Below are positions 1 through 8,300 of a DNA stretch of 29,697 bases, piece after piece. Below the pieces are notes generated by a model. It searched no databases and was not told where the DNA came from. It worked only from the letters and a program-made list of their open reading frames with translations. Origin of the DNA: a bacterium (GTDB lineage: Bacteria; Oederibacteriota; PGYV01; DSBP01); NCBI GenBank assembly GCA_011049465.1, contig DSBP01000170.1:1-29697 (forward strand), given 5' to 3'. A program made the translations under genes and the position numbers. How positions within the stretch are numbered: the stretch's first letter is position 1; each line of letters opens with the position of its first letter.

Positions 1-38
1 ATTGCTGAAAGAAGAAAAATACAATTATGGAGGTTAAA

Positions 39-596
39 ATGAAAAAAGGTTTTGTTGTTTTCCTGGTTTTGGCCGGTTTTGGATTGGTTTTGCTGAGCTG
101 CGGGAAAAAGGATGAGCCCGCGTCTCCGTCATCGGACGGCTGTTCTTATGCTTTTGGGTATAATCTCAATGATGACAATATGGATTGGCAGGGAAACTAT
201 CTCGCGGGAAATGATTTTACGATGAGCGGTGATATGGTCATTAAGCGGCTGTCGCTGAAGGCCGCAAACGCGGGAAAAATCGCAATGGCCATATATGCTG
301 ACAACGGGTCAGGGGTGCCGGGCGCGCTTATTGCTGAGACCGGAGTTATAAACGGCCGCGCGGGATGGAACCATGCGGCAATACCGGAGGCAGCGCTTGA
401 AAACGGCAGCAAGTATTGGCTCATCGCCATCAGCCAAAATACAAGTGTAATGACATCGAGAACTGCCGCCGGTATTGTCGGGGTATTCAAGAGTTATTTA
501 TGGGATGACGTGGAGGCTTTCGGAATTCCGTCGGATATAGGCGGCTGGACCGGATACGACAATGAAATGAAGATTTATGCGTCGGTGTGCGACTGA
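39..596 (+). CDS. Secreted lipoprotein, choice-of-anchor-R-like domain
   Basis: Predicted lipoprotein of 185 residues. The N-terminus MKKGFVVF is followed by a hydrophobic stretch and a lipobox (LVLLSC), so the protein should be lipid-anchored after signal peptidase II cleavage. The mature part carries a beta-rich pattern (IAMAIYADNG, VPGALIAETG, AGWNHAAIP, KYWLIAIS) that resembles the 'choice-of-anchor R' domains of secreted proteins; this is recognition from memory. An in-frame ATG lies 12 bases upstream at 27, but GGAGG at 29-33 sits inside that extension and five bases before the ATG at 39, so 39 is preferred. Its function is unknown. It lies upstream of two glycan-type genes but is separated from them by 43 bases. 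Confidence 0.75.
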   Translation: MKKGFVVFLVLAGFGLVLLSCGKKDEPASPSSDGCSYAFGYNLNDDNMDWQGNYLAGNDFTMSGDMVIKRLSLKAANAGKIAMAIYADNGSGVPGALIAETGVINGRAGWNHAAIPEAALENGSKYWLIAISQNTSVMTSRTAAGIVGVFKSYLWDDVEAFGIPSDIGGWTGYDNEMKIYASVCD

Positions 597-639
597 GGGG
601 AGTTTTGTTAAGTATATATTTTATAATTAAGGCGGGAAA

Positions 640-1383
640 ATGGCCGAGGACGGGATAAAATCATTCTGGCGGGAAACCGCGCAGGTGCTGAAGAGAGAGG
701 GTGTCTTTGCCGCTGTTAAGAAAGTCAGGAGGGCGGCAAAGGAAGAGATCAGGATTCTCTTCAGGATAAAGTGCGTTGAAAAGGAATCACAGCTTGCGAA
801 AAAATACTGCAAAGGCCGCGGGCTGGAAATCGGCGGTGCGGCACACAACCCTTTTAACCTGGATACGCTGAATGTGGACTATACATCCGAACTGAATGAA
901 TTTAAGCGCATGGAAATCAGAAAATGCTTCAGGCATCTTCCTGTGGATATCGTGGCGCCCAGGGACAACATACCGCTTCCGGACGAATCGCAGGATTTCA
1001 TAGTGAGCTCGCATGTGCTGGAGCATTTTTTCGACCCCATGAAAACGCTTATGGAATGGGAGAGGCTCATAAAAAAGGGCGGGGTAATATTTATGATAAT
1101 CCCGCACAGGGACAGGACGTTTGACAGCGGCAGGGAACGCACAACACTGCGCGAGCTGATAGACAGGCATGAAGGAAGGGCGGAGGAAAGGCCCAGCCCG
1201 AACAATCATCACAGCGTTTGGATCACGGAAGACGTGGCCGAACTTGTGGAGTATATGAATAAACGCGGATATTTCAAAACCCCTTTAATAATAGCAGAGG
1301 CGCAAGATGTAGACGATAAAGCCGGAAACGGATTTACCGTGGTGCTGGCCAAAGAGCATTCGCGGCAGGAAAAGCGGATGTAG
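640..1383 (+). CDS. Class I SAM-dependent methyltransferase
   Basis: Predicted methyltransferase of 247 residues with a Rossmann fold. The SAM-binding motif I is seen as LEIGGAAHNPF (about residues 62-72), an acidic strand-2 position follows in LNVDYT, and the post-motif region reads DFIVSSHVLEHFFDP (119-133) with KKGGVIFMIIP (145-155), typical of the Methyltransf_11/23 type. The N-terminal 55 residues are basic and amphipathic and could contact the membrane. A weak Shine-Dalgarno (aaggcggg) precedes the ATG. Methyltransferases of this kind are common in O-antigen and exopolysaccharide clusters, and the next gene looks like a glycosyltransferase, so a glycan substrate is likely but not shown. 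Confidence 0.75.
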   Translation: MAEDGIKSFWRETAQVLKREGVFAAVKKVRRAAKEEIRILFRIKCVEKESQLAKKYCKGRGLEIGGAAHNPFNLDTLNVDYTSELNEFKRMEIRKCFRHLPVDIVAPRDNIPLPDESQDFIVSSHVLEHFFDPMKTLMEWERLIKKGGVIFMIIPHRDRTFDSGRERTTLRELIDRHEGRAEERPSPNNHHSVWITEDVAELVEYMNKRGYFKTPLIIAEAQDVDDKAGNGFTVVLAKEHSRQEKRM

Positions 1384-1552
1384 CGGGTACGGGATTATTG
1401 TTTAATTGTATGAGCTTCGGCGGACAAGCGGCTTGCGGTTTCTTCAAAAAACATGTTAAGATTAAGTTGTAATATCTTGGTTTTATCGGTGTTTTACAGC
1501 AGCCCCTTTAGCGCTGCTGCTTCAACGTTTTTAAGAGAGAAAGGAAGGGGAC
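1384..1552. other. Intergenic spacer with a 7-bp hairpin
   Basis: This is a 169-base spacer. The one clear structure is CAGCAGC/GCTGCTG, a 7-bp stem with a 9-base loop near 1497-1519. A short T-run (cgttttta) follows about 8 bases later, too far away for a convincing intrinsic terminator. AAGGAAGGGG directly before 1553 is the ribosome binding site of the next gene. No further gene is seen. Confidence 0.4.
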
Positions 1553-2329
1553 GTGGCTGACAGGGCCGTTACATTTGAGACAAAGGTATGGGAAGGCGAC
1601 TGGCGTTTTGTACTATGCACAGGCCGCCTGGAAAAGATGATAAAGAGCTTAAACTACGGGTTTAATGAAAAAATACTTTACATAAATAACGTAAAGGACA
1701 GGGCTCGGGTGGGAAGGGCCGCGGAAAAAAAGAGGCGGCGCGGTGTTATTGATTCGTATGTTTTTGTGGAGGACATGGCGCCTGATACGCTCGCGCATTT
1801 TAATATGACTCAGGAGGATTTTAAGGGCGGTTACTATTATTCGATACAGGAGCTGACGGGCATACTGAACTGCCGCACAAAATACCTGCTTCATATGGCG
1901 GGCGACGCTATGGTTTCAAACAGGGAAAAATGGATAGATATGTCAATTGACAGGATGGAAAAGGACCCGTCCATATTCGCCGCCAACCCCAACGGCGACC
2001 CGCAGGATGTAATGCAGAACCTCGTGGAGGAGGAAGAGGATTTTTACAGGGGGTTCGGGTTTTCGGACCAGTGCTACCTGATACGCGCGGATGATTATAA
2101 AAAGCACATATATAATGAAACACACGAGGCGTCCAAAAGGTTTCCGAGGTACGGCGGGGAGCTCTTTGAAAAGAGGGTGGATTCATACATGCGCAATCAC
2201 GGCTTATACAGGCTAACCTCCAAAAAAGCGCTGTATAAGCACAGGAACTTTCCTGCGGACAGAGTGCGGCGGGCAATACTTTACATAACGGGCATAAACC
2301 TTAAAAAGGGGGGGAATATAAAGGAGTGA
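1553..2329 (+). CDS. Glycosyltransferase-like protein
   Basis: Protein of 258 residues read from a GTG start with AAGGAAGGGG just upstream. It resembles GT-A-fold, family-2-like glycosyltransferases of surface-polysaccharide clusters. The N-terminal VLCTGRLEKMIKSL and ILYINNV suggest a nucleotide-sugar Rossmann half. LLHMAGDAMVSN (around residues 112-123) occupies the place of the DXD region. Strongly patterned segments follow, FSDQCYLIRADDYKK and RYGGELFEKRVDSYMRNHG, which look like conserved acceptor-side motifs. No signal peptide or membrane span is seen. The specific sugar and acceptor cannot be told. It may belong with the upstream methyltransferase. Confidence 0.5.
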   Translation: MADRAVTFETKVWEGDWRFVLCTGRLEKMIKSLNYGFNEKILYINNVKDRARVGRAAEKKRRRGVIDSYVFVEDMAPDTLAHFNMTQEDFKGGYYYSIQELTGILNCRTKYLLHMAGDAMVSNREKWIDMSIDRMEKDPSIFAANPNGDPQDVMQNLVEEEEDFYRGFGFSDQCYLIRADDYKKHIYNETHEASKRFPRYGGELFEKRVDSYMRNHGLYRLTSKKALYKHRNFPADRVRRAILYITGINLKKGGNIKE

Positions 2330-2490
2330 AGCCGGGAAAGCAGGCAACGGCGGAAGTTTATATTTGATATTTTATATTGTATAGTGAAGGAAAGAACGAG
2401 CTGAACAGTTAAAACTGAAAGCTGAAAGTTAAGGAGCGCGGGACAAAGGGTTTGAGCAGGTTTTGAATTGAGTTGTCCGGTTTAACGCAG

Positions 2491-2532
2491 CCGCGGACTT
2501 TGAACCCTGAGTCTGTCGAAGGGAGTCCGCGG
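2491..2532. repeat. REP-like hairpin with an inserted second element
   Basis: Arms CCGCGGACT (2491-2499) and AGTCCGCGG (2524-2532) form the same hairpin that occurs with a 2-base centre at 12321-12338 and 13829-13846. Here the centre is 24 bases and contains CCCTGAGTCTGTCGAAGGG (2505-2523), itself a short palindromic element. Downstream, GGTATTTGATTTGCGCGAA matches the linker of the 12.3-kb copy, so this is a full element with an insertion, followed by a degraded second hairpin. Confidence 0.75.
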
Positions 2533-2555
2533 TATTTGATTTGCGCGAAATTATT

Positions 2556-2587
2556 CGCTTAGACAGGGTTCATCCCACGTCTAAGCG
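2556..2587. repeat. 9-bp stem-loop
   Basis: CGCTTAGAC (2556-2564) pairs perfectly with GTCTAAGCG (2579-2587). The 14-base loop contains a second small stem GGG/CCC. The bases after it (aagcgtcttgtaatt) resemble those after the hairpin at 12548-12567 (aagcgtcttgtattt), so it probably belongs to the same class of repeats rather than acting as a terminator. There is no T-tract. Confidence 0.55.
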
Positions 2588-2640
2588 TCTTGTAATTCGG
2601 GGATTGTTCAATTTGCAGATGATGATTTTCGTAAATGTAC

Positions 2641-2689
2641 TTGACAAATCAGGGCATTTTTTGTAAAGTTAGTAACTACTTACTTACAA
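2641..2689 (+). promoter_or_regulatory. tetR operon promoter and TetR-type operator
   Basis: A consensus -35 TTGACA (2641-2646) is followed after 17 bases by a -10-like TAAAGT (2664-2669). Overlapping the -10 and start region is an imperfect palindrome: AAGTTAGTA (2666-2674), AC, TACTTACTT (2677-2685), with 8 of 9 pairs matching. TTGTAA (2661-2666) and TTACAA (2684-2689) form an outer pair. This size and position are typical of an autorepressing TetR-family regulator. Confidence 0.7.
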
Positions 2690-2700
2690 AGGACGCGCGG

Positions 2701-3336
2701 ATGAGAAAAACAGAGAAACAAAAAAGGATGCCTGCGGAAAAGCGCAGGATACAGATAATGGAAGAGATGCTTGAGCTTGCCGCCAAAAAGGGGCTTGACG
2801 GCACGAAGACAAGGGACATCGCGGCTGCCTGCGGCATATCTGAGGCGGCCGTATTTAAATTATTCAGGTCAAAACATGAGATTTTTATGGCGGGACTGGA
2901 ATACAAGTTCGGCGGCGCGAAGCGGGAGCTGATAAAAAAGATAAACTTTGACCCCGAAAGGCCGGAAATCGCGCTAAAGGTATTTGCCAATGACATGTTT
3001 GAGATAATGGAAAAAAATGAGAGTCTGGCAAAGGTGATGATTCTTACTATTATAGAACACCCCGAGTACATCATGCGCCACATCAGGAAGAGCGCGATAC
3101 AGGAGAGAAAGATTATTGTAAATGCGGTAAAAGCGGGCATAACATCGGGCCTCTATAAAAAACTTGATTTGGAGACGGTTGCCACGCTTGTGCCAATCGC
3201 GCTGATAGGCACAATAGTAACAAGGCTTATTATCAGGGGCAAAAAACCGGGTAAAAAAGAGAGGCAGAGAATAATAGATGATTTAATAGAGGTGTATTTG
3301 CACGGAGTCATGAAAAACAGGGGCGGCAACAGATGA
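2701..3336 (+). CDS. TetR/AcrR-family transcriptional repressor
   Basis: Predicted repressor of 211 residues. The N-terminal DNA-binding domain contains a clear helix-turn-helix (TRDIAAACGISEAAVFKLF, about residues 38-56) followed by RSKHEIF; the rest is a variable helical ligand-binding and dimerisation domain. An in-frame ATG at 2635 is rejected as the start because the promoter and operator at 2641-2689 would lie inside the coding region; ATG 2701 has AAAGGA upstream. Its stop overlaps the tolC start (ATGA), so it is the first gene of the efflux operon. By analogy with AcrR-type regulators it should repress the operon until a toxic ligand binds. The ligand is unknown. Confidence 0.88.
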   Translation: MRKTEKQKRMPAEKRRIQIMEEMLELAAKKGLDGTKTRDIAAACGISEAAVFKLFRSKHEIFMAGLEYKFGGAKRELIKKINFDPERPEIALKVFANDMFEIMEKNESLAKVMILTIIEHPEYIMRHIRKSAIQERKIIVNAVKAGITSGLYKKLDLETVATLVPIALIGTIVTRLIIRGKKPGKKERQRIIDDLIEVYLHGVMKNRGGNR

Positions 3337-4727
3337 AAATACGGATAAAAACGGTTATAGCGGTTTTTTTTCTCCTGTTTATTGCGCTTCCTTCCGCGGC
3401 CTCGGATGCGGATGCGGTAAAACTCAGCCTTGAGGCAGCGGTTAATCTGGCGCTTGAAAAAAACGAAACTTTAAGAAGTGAGCGGCAGAAGGTGCTCGCC
3501 GCAGAGGAGATTGTCAAGAGCACTGTGGCGGGATTCCTGCCGCAGATCAAGGCCTCCATTGACTGGAAGCGCTATTACGAAAAGCCGGTAATGGAATTTG
3601 ACATGTCAGAGATGGGAGCGATGTTCGCTCCGCTGTTCGGAGCACTGGGCCAGCCCGCTCCGGATATAGGAATTATGCAAATAAGCCCGGTAAAGGAATT
3701 TGAGGCGTCATTCGGGCTGACGCTTACGCAGCCGATTTTCCTGGGCGGCAAGATGGCGCTCGGCATCTACCTCTCCAGCCTGGCTGAAAAGACGCAGAGG
3801 ACCGCCTATAAAAACTTTGAGAATGAAATAAGGTATTATACGAAAGTATCATACATGAACGCGCTTTTGAGCCGCGACGTGTATGAGCTCACCCGCTCCT
3901 CGTATAATAAGGCGCTGAAGAACAGGGATGTTGTTAGGAAAGGCGGGGTATCGGGCAGGATGTCAAGAATGGAAAACATAAGGATGGAAGCTGACATTGC
4001 GATGAAAAAGCCGAGAATGCTGGAGGCCCGGATGAACCATGAAACGGCCCTGAGGAACTTAAGCCGGCTCACGGGCATTGACATCGAAGCGAAAATCGAG
4101 CTGACAGGCAGGATGCCTGAGGAGTTTCCGGAGTATGACAAAAACCTGCTCAGGCAGAAACTTCGCGAAAACAACCTCATGATAAAAATAATGAAAAATA
4201 CGGTTGCGTTGTATGACAGCCTTCTGACGCTTGAGAGGACAAAATACCTTCCTGATATATACGGCTTCGCGTCTTATCAGTACGCGGGCGGAAACGGAAG
4301 CAATATGTTCATCGGCGCTGAAAATGTGAACAGGACGGTTCTCGTGGGAATAAAGGCGGAATACGGCCTGTTCACAAGCGGTAAAAGGCTCTTTGACAAC
4401 AGCAGGGCAGAACGTGAGCTTGCCGGGAAAAAAATTGAGCTTGAGAAGACGGCCAATGACCTTGAGTTTGAGCTTGAAAAAGCGCTTCACGAATACTCAA
4501 GGCTTAAGGAGACATACAGGGAGCTGATATACTCGGAAAAGCTTGTAAAGGAGGCGTACAGTGCCGTGCATGAGATGTTTGAGGCGGGGCTGGTTACCAT
4601 CAATGACCTGAATGACGCTGAAAACAATCACGATGAGATGGTCAAGGGCAAAAAGAGGGCGCTCTTCGGGATTAATGAGGTGCTCGCCAGGATAGACAAG
4701 CTTACCGCCGGCGGTGACGGCAAATGA
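3333..4727 (+). CDS. TolC-family outer-membrane efflux channel
   Basis: Outer-membrane factor of 464 residues, close to the family's usual length. A signal peptide (MKIRIKTVIAVFFLLFIALPSAAS) is followed by the characteristic start of the first helical repeat (LSLEAAVNLALEKNETLRSERQ, near residues 32-53) and FLPQIKASIDW. The second repeat begins around EKTANDLEFELEKALHEY. Long stretches are predicted coiled-coil alpha-barrel, as in TolC and OprM. It starts within the stop of tetR and ends within the start of the adaptor gene, so all are translated together. It would supply the outer-membrane exit for the RND pump encoded two genes downstream. Confidence 0.9.
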   Translation: MKIRIKTVIAVFFLLFIALPSAASDADAVKLSLEAAVNLALEKNETLRSERQKVLAAEEIVKSTVAGFLPQIKASIDWKRYYEKPVMEFDMSEMGAMFAPLFGALGQPAPDIGIMQISPVKEFEASFGLTLTQPIFLGGKMALGIYLSSLAEKTQRTAYKNFENEIRYYTKVSYMNALLSRDVYELTRSSYNKALKNRDVVRKGGVSGRMSRMENIRMEADIAMKKPRMLEARMNHETALRNLSRLTGIDIEAKIELTGRMPEEFPEYDKNLLRQKLRENNLMIKIMKNTVALYDSLLTLERTKYLPDIYGFASYQYAGGNGSNMFIGAENVNRTVLVGIKAEYGLFTSGKRLFDNSRAERELAGKKIELEKTANDLEFELEKALHEYSRLKETYRELIYSEKLVKEAYSAVHEMFEAGLVTINDLNDAENNHDEMVKGKKRALFGINEVLARIDKLTAGGDGK

Positions 4728-5362
4728 GGAAAACATTCATTCTGCTGGTTCTGGTATTAGCGGCATCCATCGCGGGCCGCATTATGTTCCTTGAGGCTGA
4801 AAAAAAGAGAGAGACAATAAGCGTTGAGAATATATGGAGGGCAGAGGGCAGGCCCGTTGATGTTTTTACCGCTAAAAAAGGGAGCCTTGAGCTTTACACG
4901 CTTGTCTCAGGCATACATGAGGGCGGCAGGATAAAGGTTGACATTGCCCCGGACAAAGCTGTTCTGATAAGGCCCGGCCGGGGGTTTACCGCTGAGCCGG
5001 GCATAAGCGGCACGGTTGTAAAGGTTTCTGCGGCGCCTTCCCGGATATCCGGGCTGCATTCCGCGGAGCTTAAGGTTGAAAGCGGCAGCGCGGCCCCGGG
5101 GCAGATAATAAGGCCGCGGATAAAAACAGGCGTCATTGAGAACACGGTGCTTGTGCTGAATGGCTGCGTTGTTGACGGCCGTTATATATGGGTCAATGAT
5201 GAAGGGGTGCTGCGGAAAAGAAAGGCGGCCGTAAAGGCGCGAAATGACAGGTACACGGCCGTAAGCGGGGGAATAGAGGCGGGGGAGCGGGCTGTTGTCT
5301 ATTACGGCGAAGCCTTTACAGAGGGCGAAAAAGCAAGAACGCATAAAGAAGCGGGTGAATGA
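4724..5362 (+). CDS. Short periplasmic adaptor (membrane fusion) protein
   Basis: Protein of 212 residues placed between the TolC and RND genes, where an HlyD/AcrA-type periplasmic adaptor is expected. An N-terminal hydrophobic segment (TFILLVLVLAASIAGRIMF) anchors it in the inner membrane. The rest is beta-rich: VFTAKKGSLELYTLVSG resembles the entry strand of adaptors, ISGTVVKVSAAPSRISG the beta-barrel, and the last 70 residues (VLNGCVVDGRYIWVND, then GIEAGERAVVYYGE) the membrane-proximal domain. RND adaptors usually have 350-420 residues; the lipoyl domain and alpha-hairpin that meet TolC seem absent. Overlaps of four bases on both sides argue that it is intact rather than decayed. The family call rests mostly on context. 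Confidence 0.6.
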   Translation: MRKTFILLVLVLAASIAGRIMFLEAEKKRETISVENIWRAEGRPVDVFTAKKGSLELYTLVSGIHEGGRIKVDIAPDKAVLIRPGRGFTAEPGISGTVVKVSAAPSRISGLHSAELKVESGSAAPGQIIRPRIKTGVIENTVLVLNGCVVDGRYIWVNDEGVLRKRKAAVKARNDRYTAVSGGIEAGERAVVYYGEAFTEGEKARTHKEAGE

Positions 5363-8300
5363 CAATGCTTGAGCGGCTGATAAAAAACCCCATAACAACT
5401 TCGGTCTTTGTGCTCTTTTTTGTCATCCTTGGAATTGTCTCGATGACAGATATGGTAATACAGCACAAGCCAGATATAGATTTTCCAATGGCAAGCATTC
5501 AGGTTGTGTATCCGGGAGCATCATCCTCTGACATAGAAAATCAGGTTGTAAAAAAGATAGAAAACGCCGTATCCGAGGCGTCTGATATTGAGGACATAAT
5601 CTCATACGCCAATGAAAACTACGGGCTTGTGCTTGTGAAATTCTCGCTTGAATCCGACCCTGACGTAAAAGCCGTGGAGATAAAGGACAGGGTTGAGGCG
5701 ATAATAAAAGAACTTCCTGAGGGCGCTGAAAAGCCAGTTATATCAAAATTCAATATTCTGTCCGAGCCGATTGCCGTTCTTGCCCTGTATGGCGCTGATG
5801 ACGAGGCGGCCATGCATGAGTTTGCCGAAAAAACCATAAAGGACAGGATGGCTGTCATAGACGGCGTGGCCAATGTGCGGGTTGAAGGCGGCAGGGAGCG
5901 GCAGATAAACATAGAACTTGATAGCGGCCTTATGCGCGCGAACTATACCGCGATAACAGACGTAATAAGGGCCGTGTCGTATAAGAACTTAAACATGCCG
6001 GGCGGCTCAATTACACGGGGCACAAAAAAGGTAAACGTAAGGCTTGTCGGCGAGTACGGCTCAATAGAGGAGATAAAAAACACGGATGTGATAACCTCTG
6101 AGGGTGCGGCAATAAAGCTGTCCGCTATCGCCGAAGTAAAGGACGGTTACGGGGAGGCGGAGGCAATAAGCGGTTATAACGGGAAAAAAGCGGTTGCGGT
6201 CAGGGTTATAGGCCAAAAAAACGGTGATGAGGTATTGATAAGCCGCAGGGTCCTTAATGAGGCCGAAGCGCTTAAAAAAAACCTGCCTGAAGGAATGAGC
6301 CTTGATGTTGTAACCGAAAAGGGAAGCGTTATCCTGTCGGAGACAATGATTACCTTCAGGAACATTATACTGGGAATGGCGCTTGCTTTCATATTCTTGT
6401 ATCTTATACTCGCGGACATAAGGGCCGCGTTAATCGCGTCCATAGTCATACCCACATCAATACTGTCCACGTTCTTTCTTATTGACAAGTCCGGATTCAC
6501 AATCAATATCATGACGCTTATGGCCTTTGTGACCGCGCTGGGAACATTAATAGCGAACGCCCTTGTTGTCATTGAAAATGTATCCGTACACATTGAAAGA
6601 GGGGACGACAGGATAAAGGCCGCTGTCAACGGCACAAAAGAGGTCGCTGTATCGGTCTTGGCGGCCGCGGGCACAAACCTTGTTGTCTTTACGCCGATTG
6701 CGTTTGTCGGCGGGATAATAGGAAAGTTTCTGGCGCAGTTCGGGCTGACGGTTGTTTACGTGAGCCTCTTTTCCCTGATCGCGTCGTTTACGCTTACGCC
6801 CATGCTTTGCGCCTTGTTTCTCCGGCCCGGAGAAAAAAACAAAAAGGGCGCGTTCGCGGGAGCGGTGTCAAAACGGGCGCATATCATACTTGACGCGATG
6901 GTGGAAAAGTATAAGGCAGTATTTGACTGGGCCTTCGCGCACAGATGGAAGGCAATGGCAATTACGGGAGTTTTGGCCGCGGGTTCGCTGTTTGTCATGC
7001 CTTATATAAGCGGCGATTTTCTTCCGCACAAGGACAGCTCCCGCCTTTCGATAAGCGTAAAGGCCGTGCCCGGCACATCTGTTGAGCGCACGGCCGCGAT
7101 AATGGATGAAATTTCGGAATATGTAAAGACAATTCCCGAGGTCAGGGATATCGCTTACACGGCAGGGGGAAACAAAAGCTATACGGCAGCGGCTGTTGTT
7201 ACGCTTGTGAAGCCGGAACAAAGAAAAAAGAGCGATAAAGAGATAATAAACGATATTACGCCTTTTGCCGCGATGATTCCCGGGGCCGAGATAGCGGTAT
7301 CCGCCCATAATGACCTTGCCGGCGACCATGAATATGACATCTCCTTCCATGTTTACGGCATTGAATACGAAAAGATAAAAATGTACGCGGACAGGATAGA
7401 GGCAGTGCTCAAAGAGCAGGGCTATTTCAGGACCCTTGAGAGGTCGGATGAGCTTCCCTCGCGGGAAATACGGTTTGTGCCGGATGAAAAAAAGATGAAA
7501 AATTACGGCGTGATGAACGCGCAGGCAGGCATGGTTCTGCGTTCCGCGCTCCATGGCAATGATTCGGCCGTATACAGGGAAGCGGGAGAGGAGTACAGGA
7601 TAAATATCTCCCTCGCTGATGACTATAAGCGGGCCGCGGAAGACATAGGCAATATCCAGATAATATCAAAGAAGGGGCTCATGCCGCTGCGCGAGCTGGG
7701 CAGTATCAGCGAGGCGGACACAGAGCCCGTGATAAAGCGGCACAATAAGAGCAGGGTGATACAGTTTGACGGCTACCTTTACAAGGGGTCGCAGACCGAG
7801 GTGCAGAGGTTCCTTGAGGCGAGGGCCGGGGAGATGGGCTTTGAAAGAGGGTACGGAATAAAATATGTGGGAATGACCGAGATGATGATAGATTCAATGA
7901 AATCAATAATGAAGGCCATGCTTATAGCGATAATCCTGACATTTATGCTTCTCGCTGCCATTTTAAATTCGCTGAAAACCCCGCTCGCGATTGCCGTGTC
8001 CGTGATTACGTCATTTGTTACCGTGGGTTATTTCCTGTTTTTTACAAGGTTCGGCATAAACCTCGGCTCAATGGTCGCGTCCATAATGATGGTCGGCCTT
8101 GCTGTCAACAACTCCATACTCCTGCTTGATTACACCATACACAAGCTGAGGGAAGGCATGGCAGTGAGAAAGGCGCTGTGGGAGGGGGTAAAGGCGAGGT
8201 TCAGGATAATACTTGTCACAACTGCGGCTGTTATGGCGGGCGTTTCGCCGGCACTTTTTGACTCTGACCTTACAAGGTCGTCAATGGCAGCTGTTATCAT

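Larger units (their letters stand above)
2330..2640. other. Spacer with low-complexity tail and palindromic repeats
   Basis: A 311-base spacer without a credible gene. It holds a low-complexity stretch (aactgaaagctgaaagttaagg, 2412-2433), then a composite palindrome at 2491-2532 and a second hairpin at 2556-2587, both listed separately. The tetR promoter follows. Confidence 0.6.

Noticed and set aside
622..627. Perfect TATAAT upstream of the first methyltransferase gene
   Set aside because: No -35 is found at 16-18 bases and the predicted transcript would start only about six bases before the ATG.
787..1212. A 141-codon minus-strand frame opposite the methyltransferase gene
   Set aside because: The plus strand has clear SAM-binding motifs; the minus frame has none.
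2556..2587. Hairpin considered as an intrinsic terminator for the glycan genes
   Set aside because: No T-tract follows, and its flank matches another repeat at 12.5 kb, so it fits a repeat family better.
2635..2700. N-terminal extension of the TetR gene from ATG 2635
   Set aside because: It would place the -35, -10 and operator inside the coding sequence; ATG 2701 has a suitable ribosome binding site and fits the family's N-terminus.
6868..7554. A 228-codon open frame on the minus strand inside the RND gene
   Set aside because: It lies wholly within a well-supported transporter gene, has unusual composition and no ribosome binding site; an antisense shadow.
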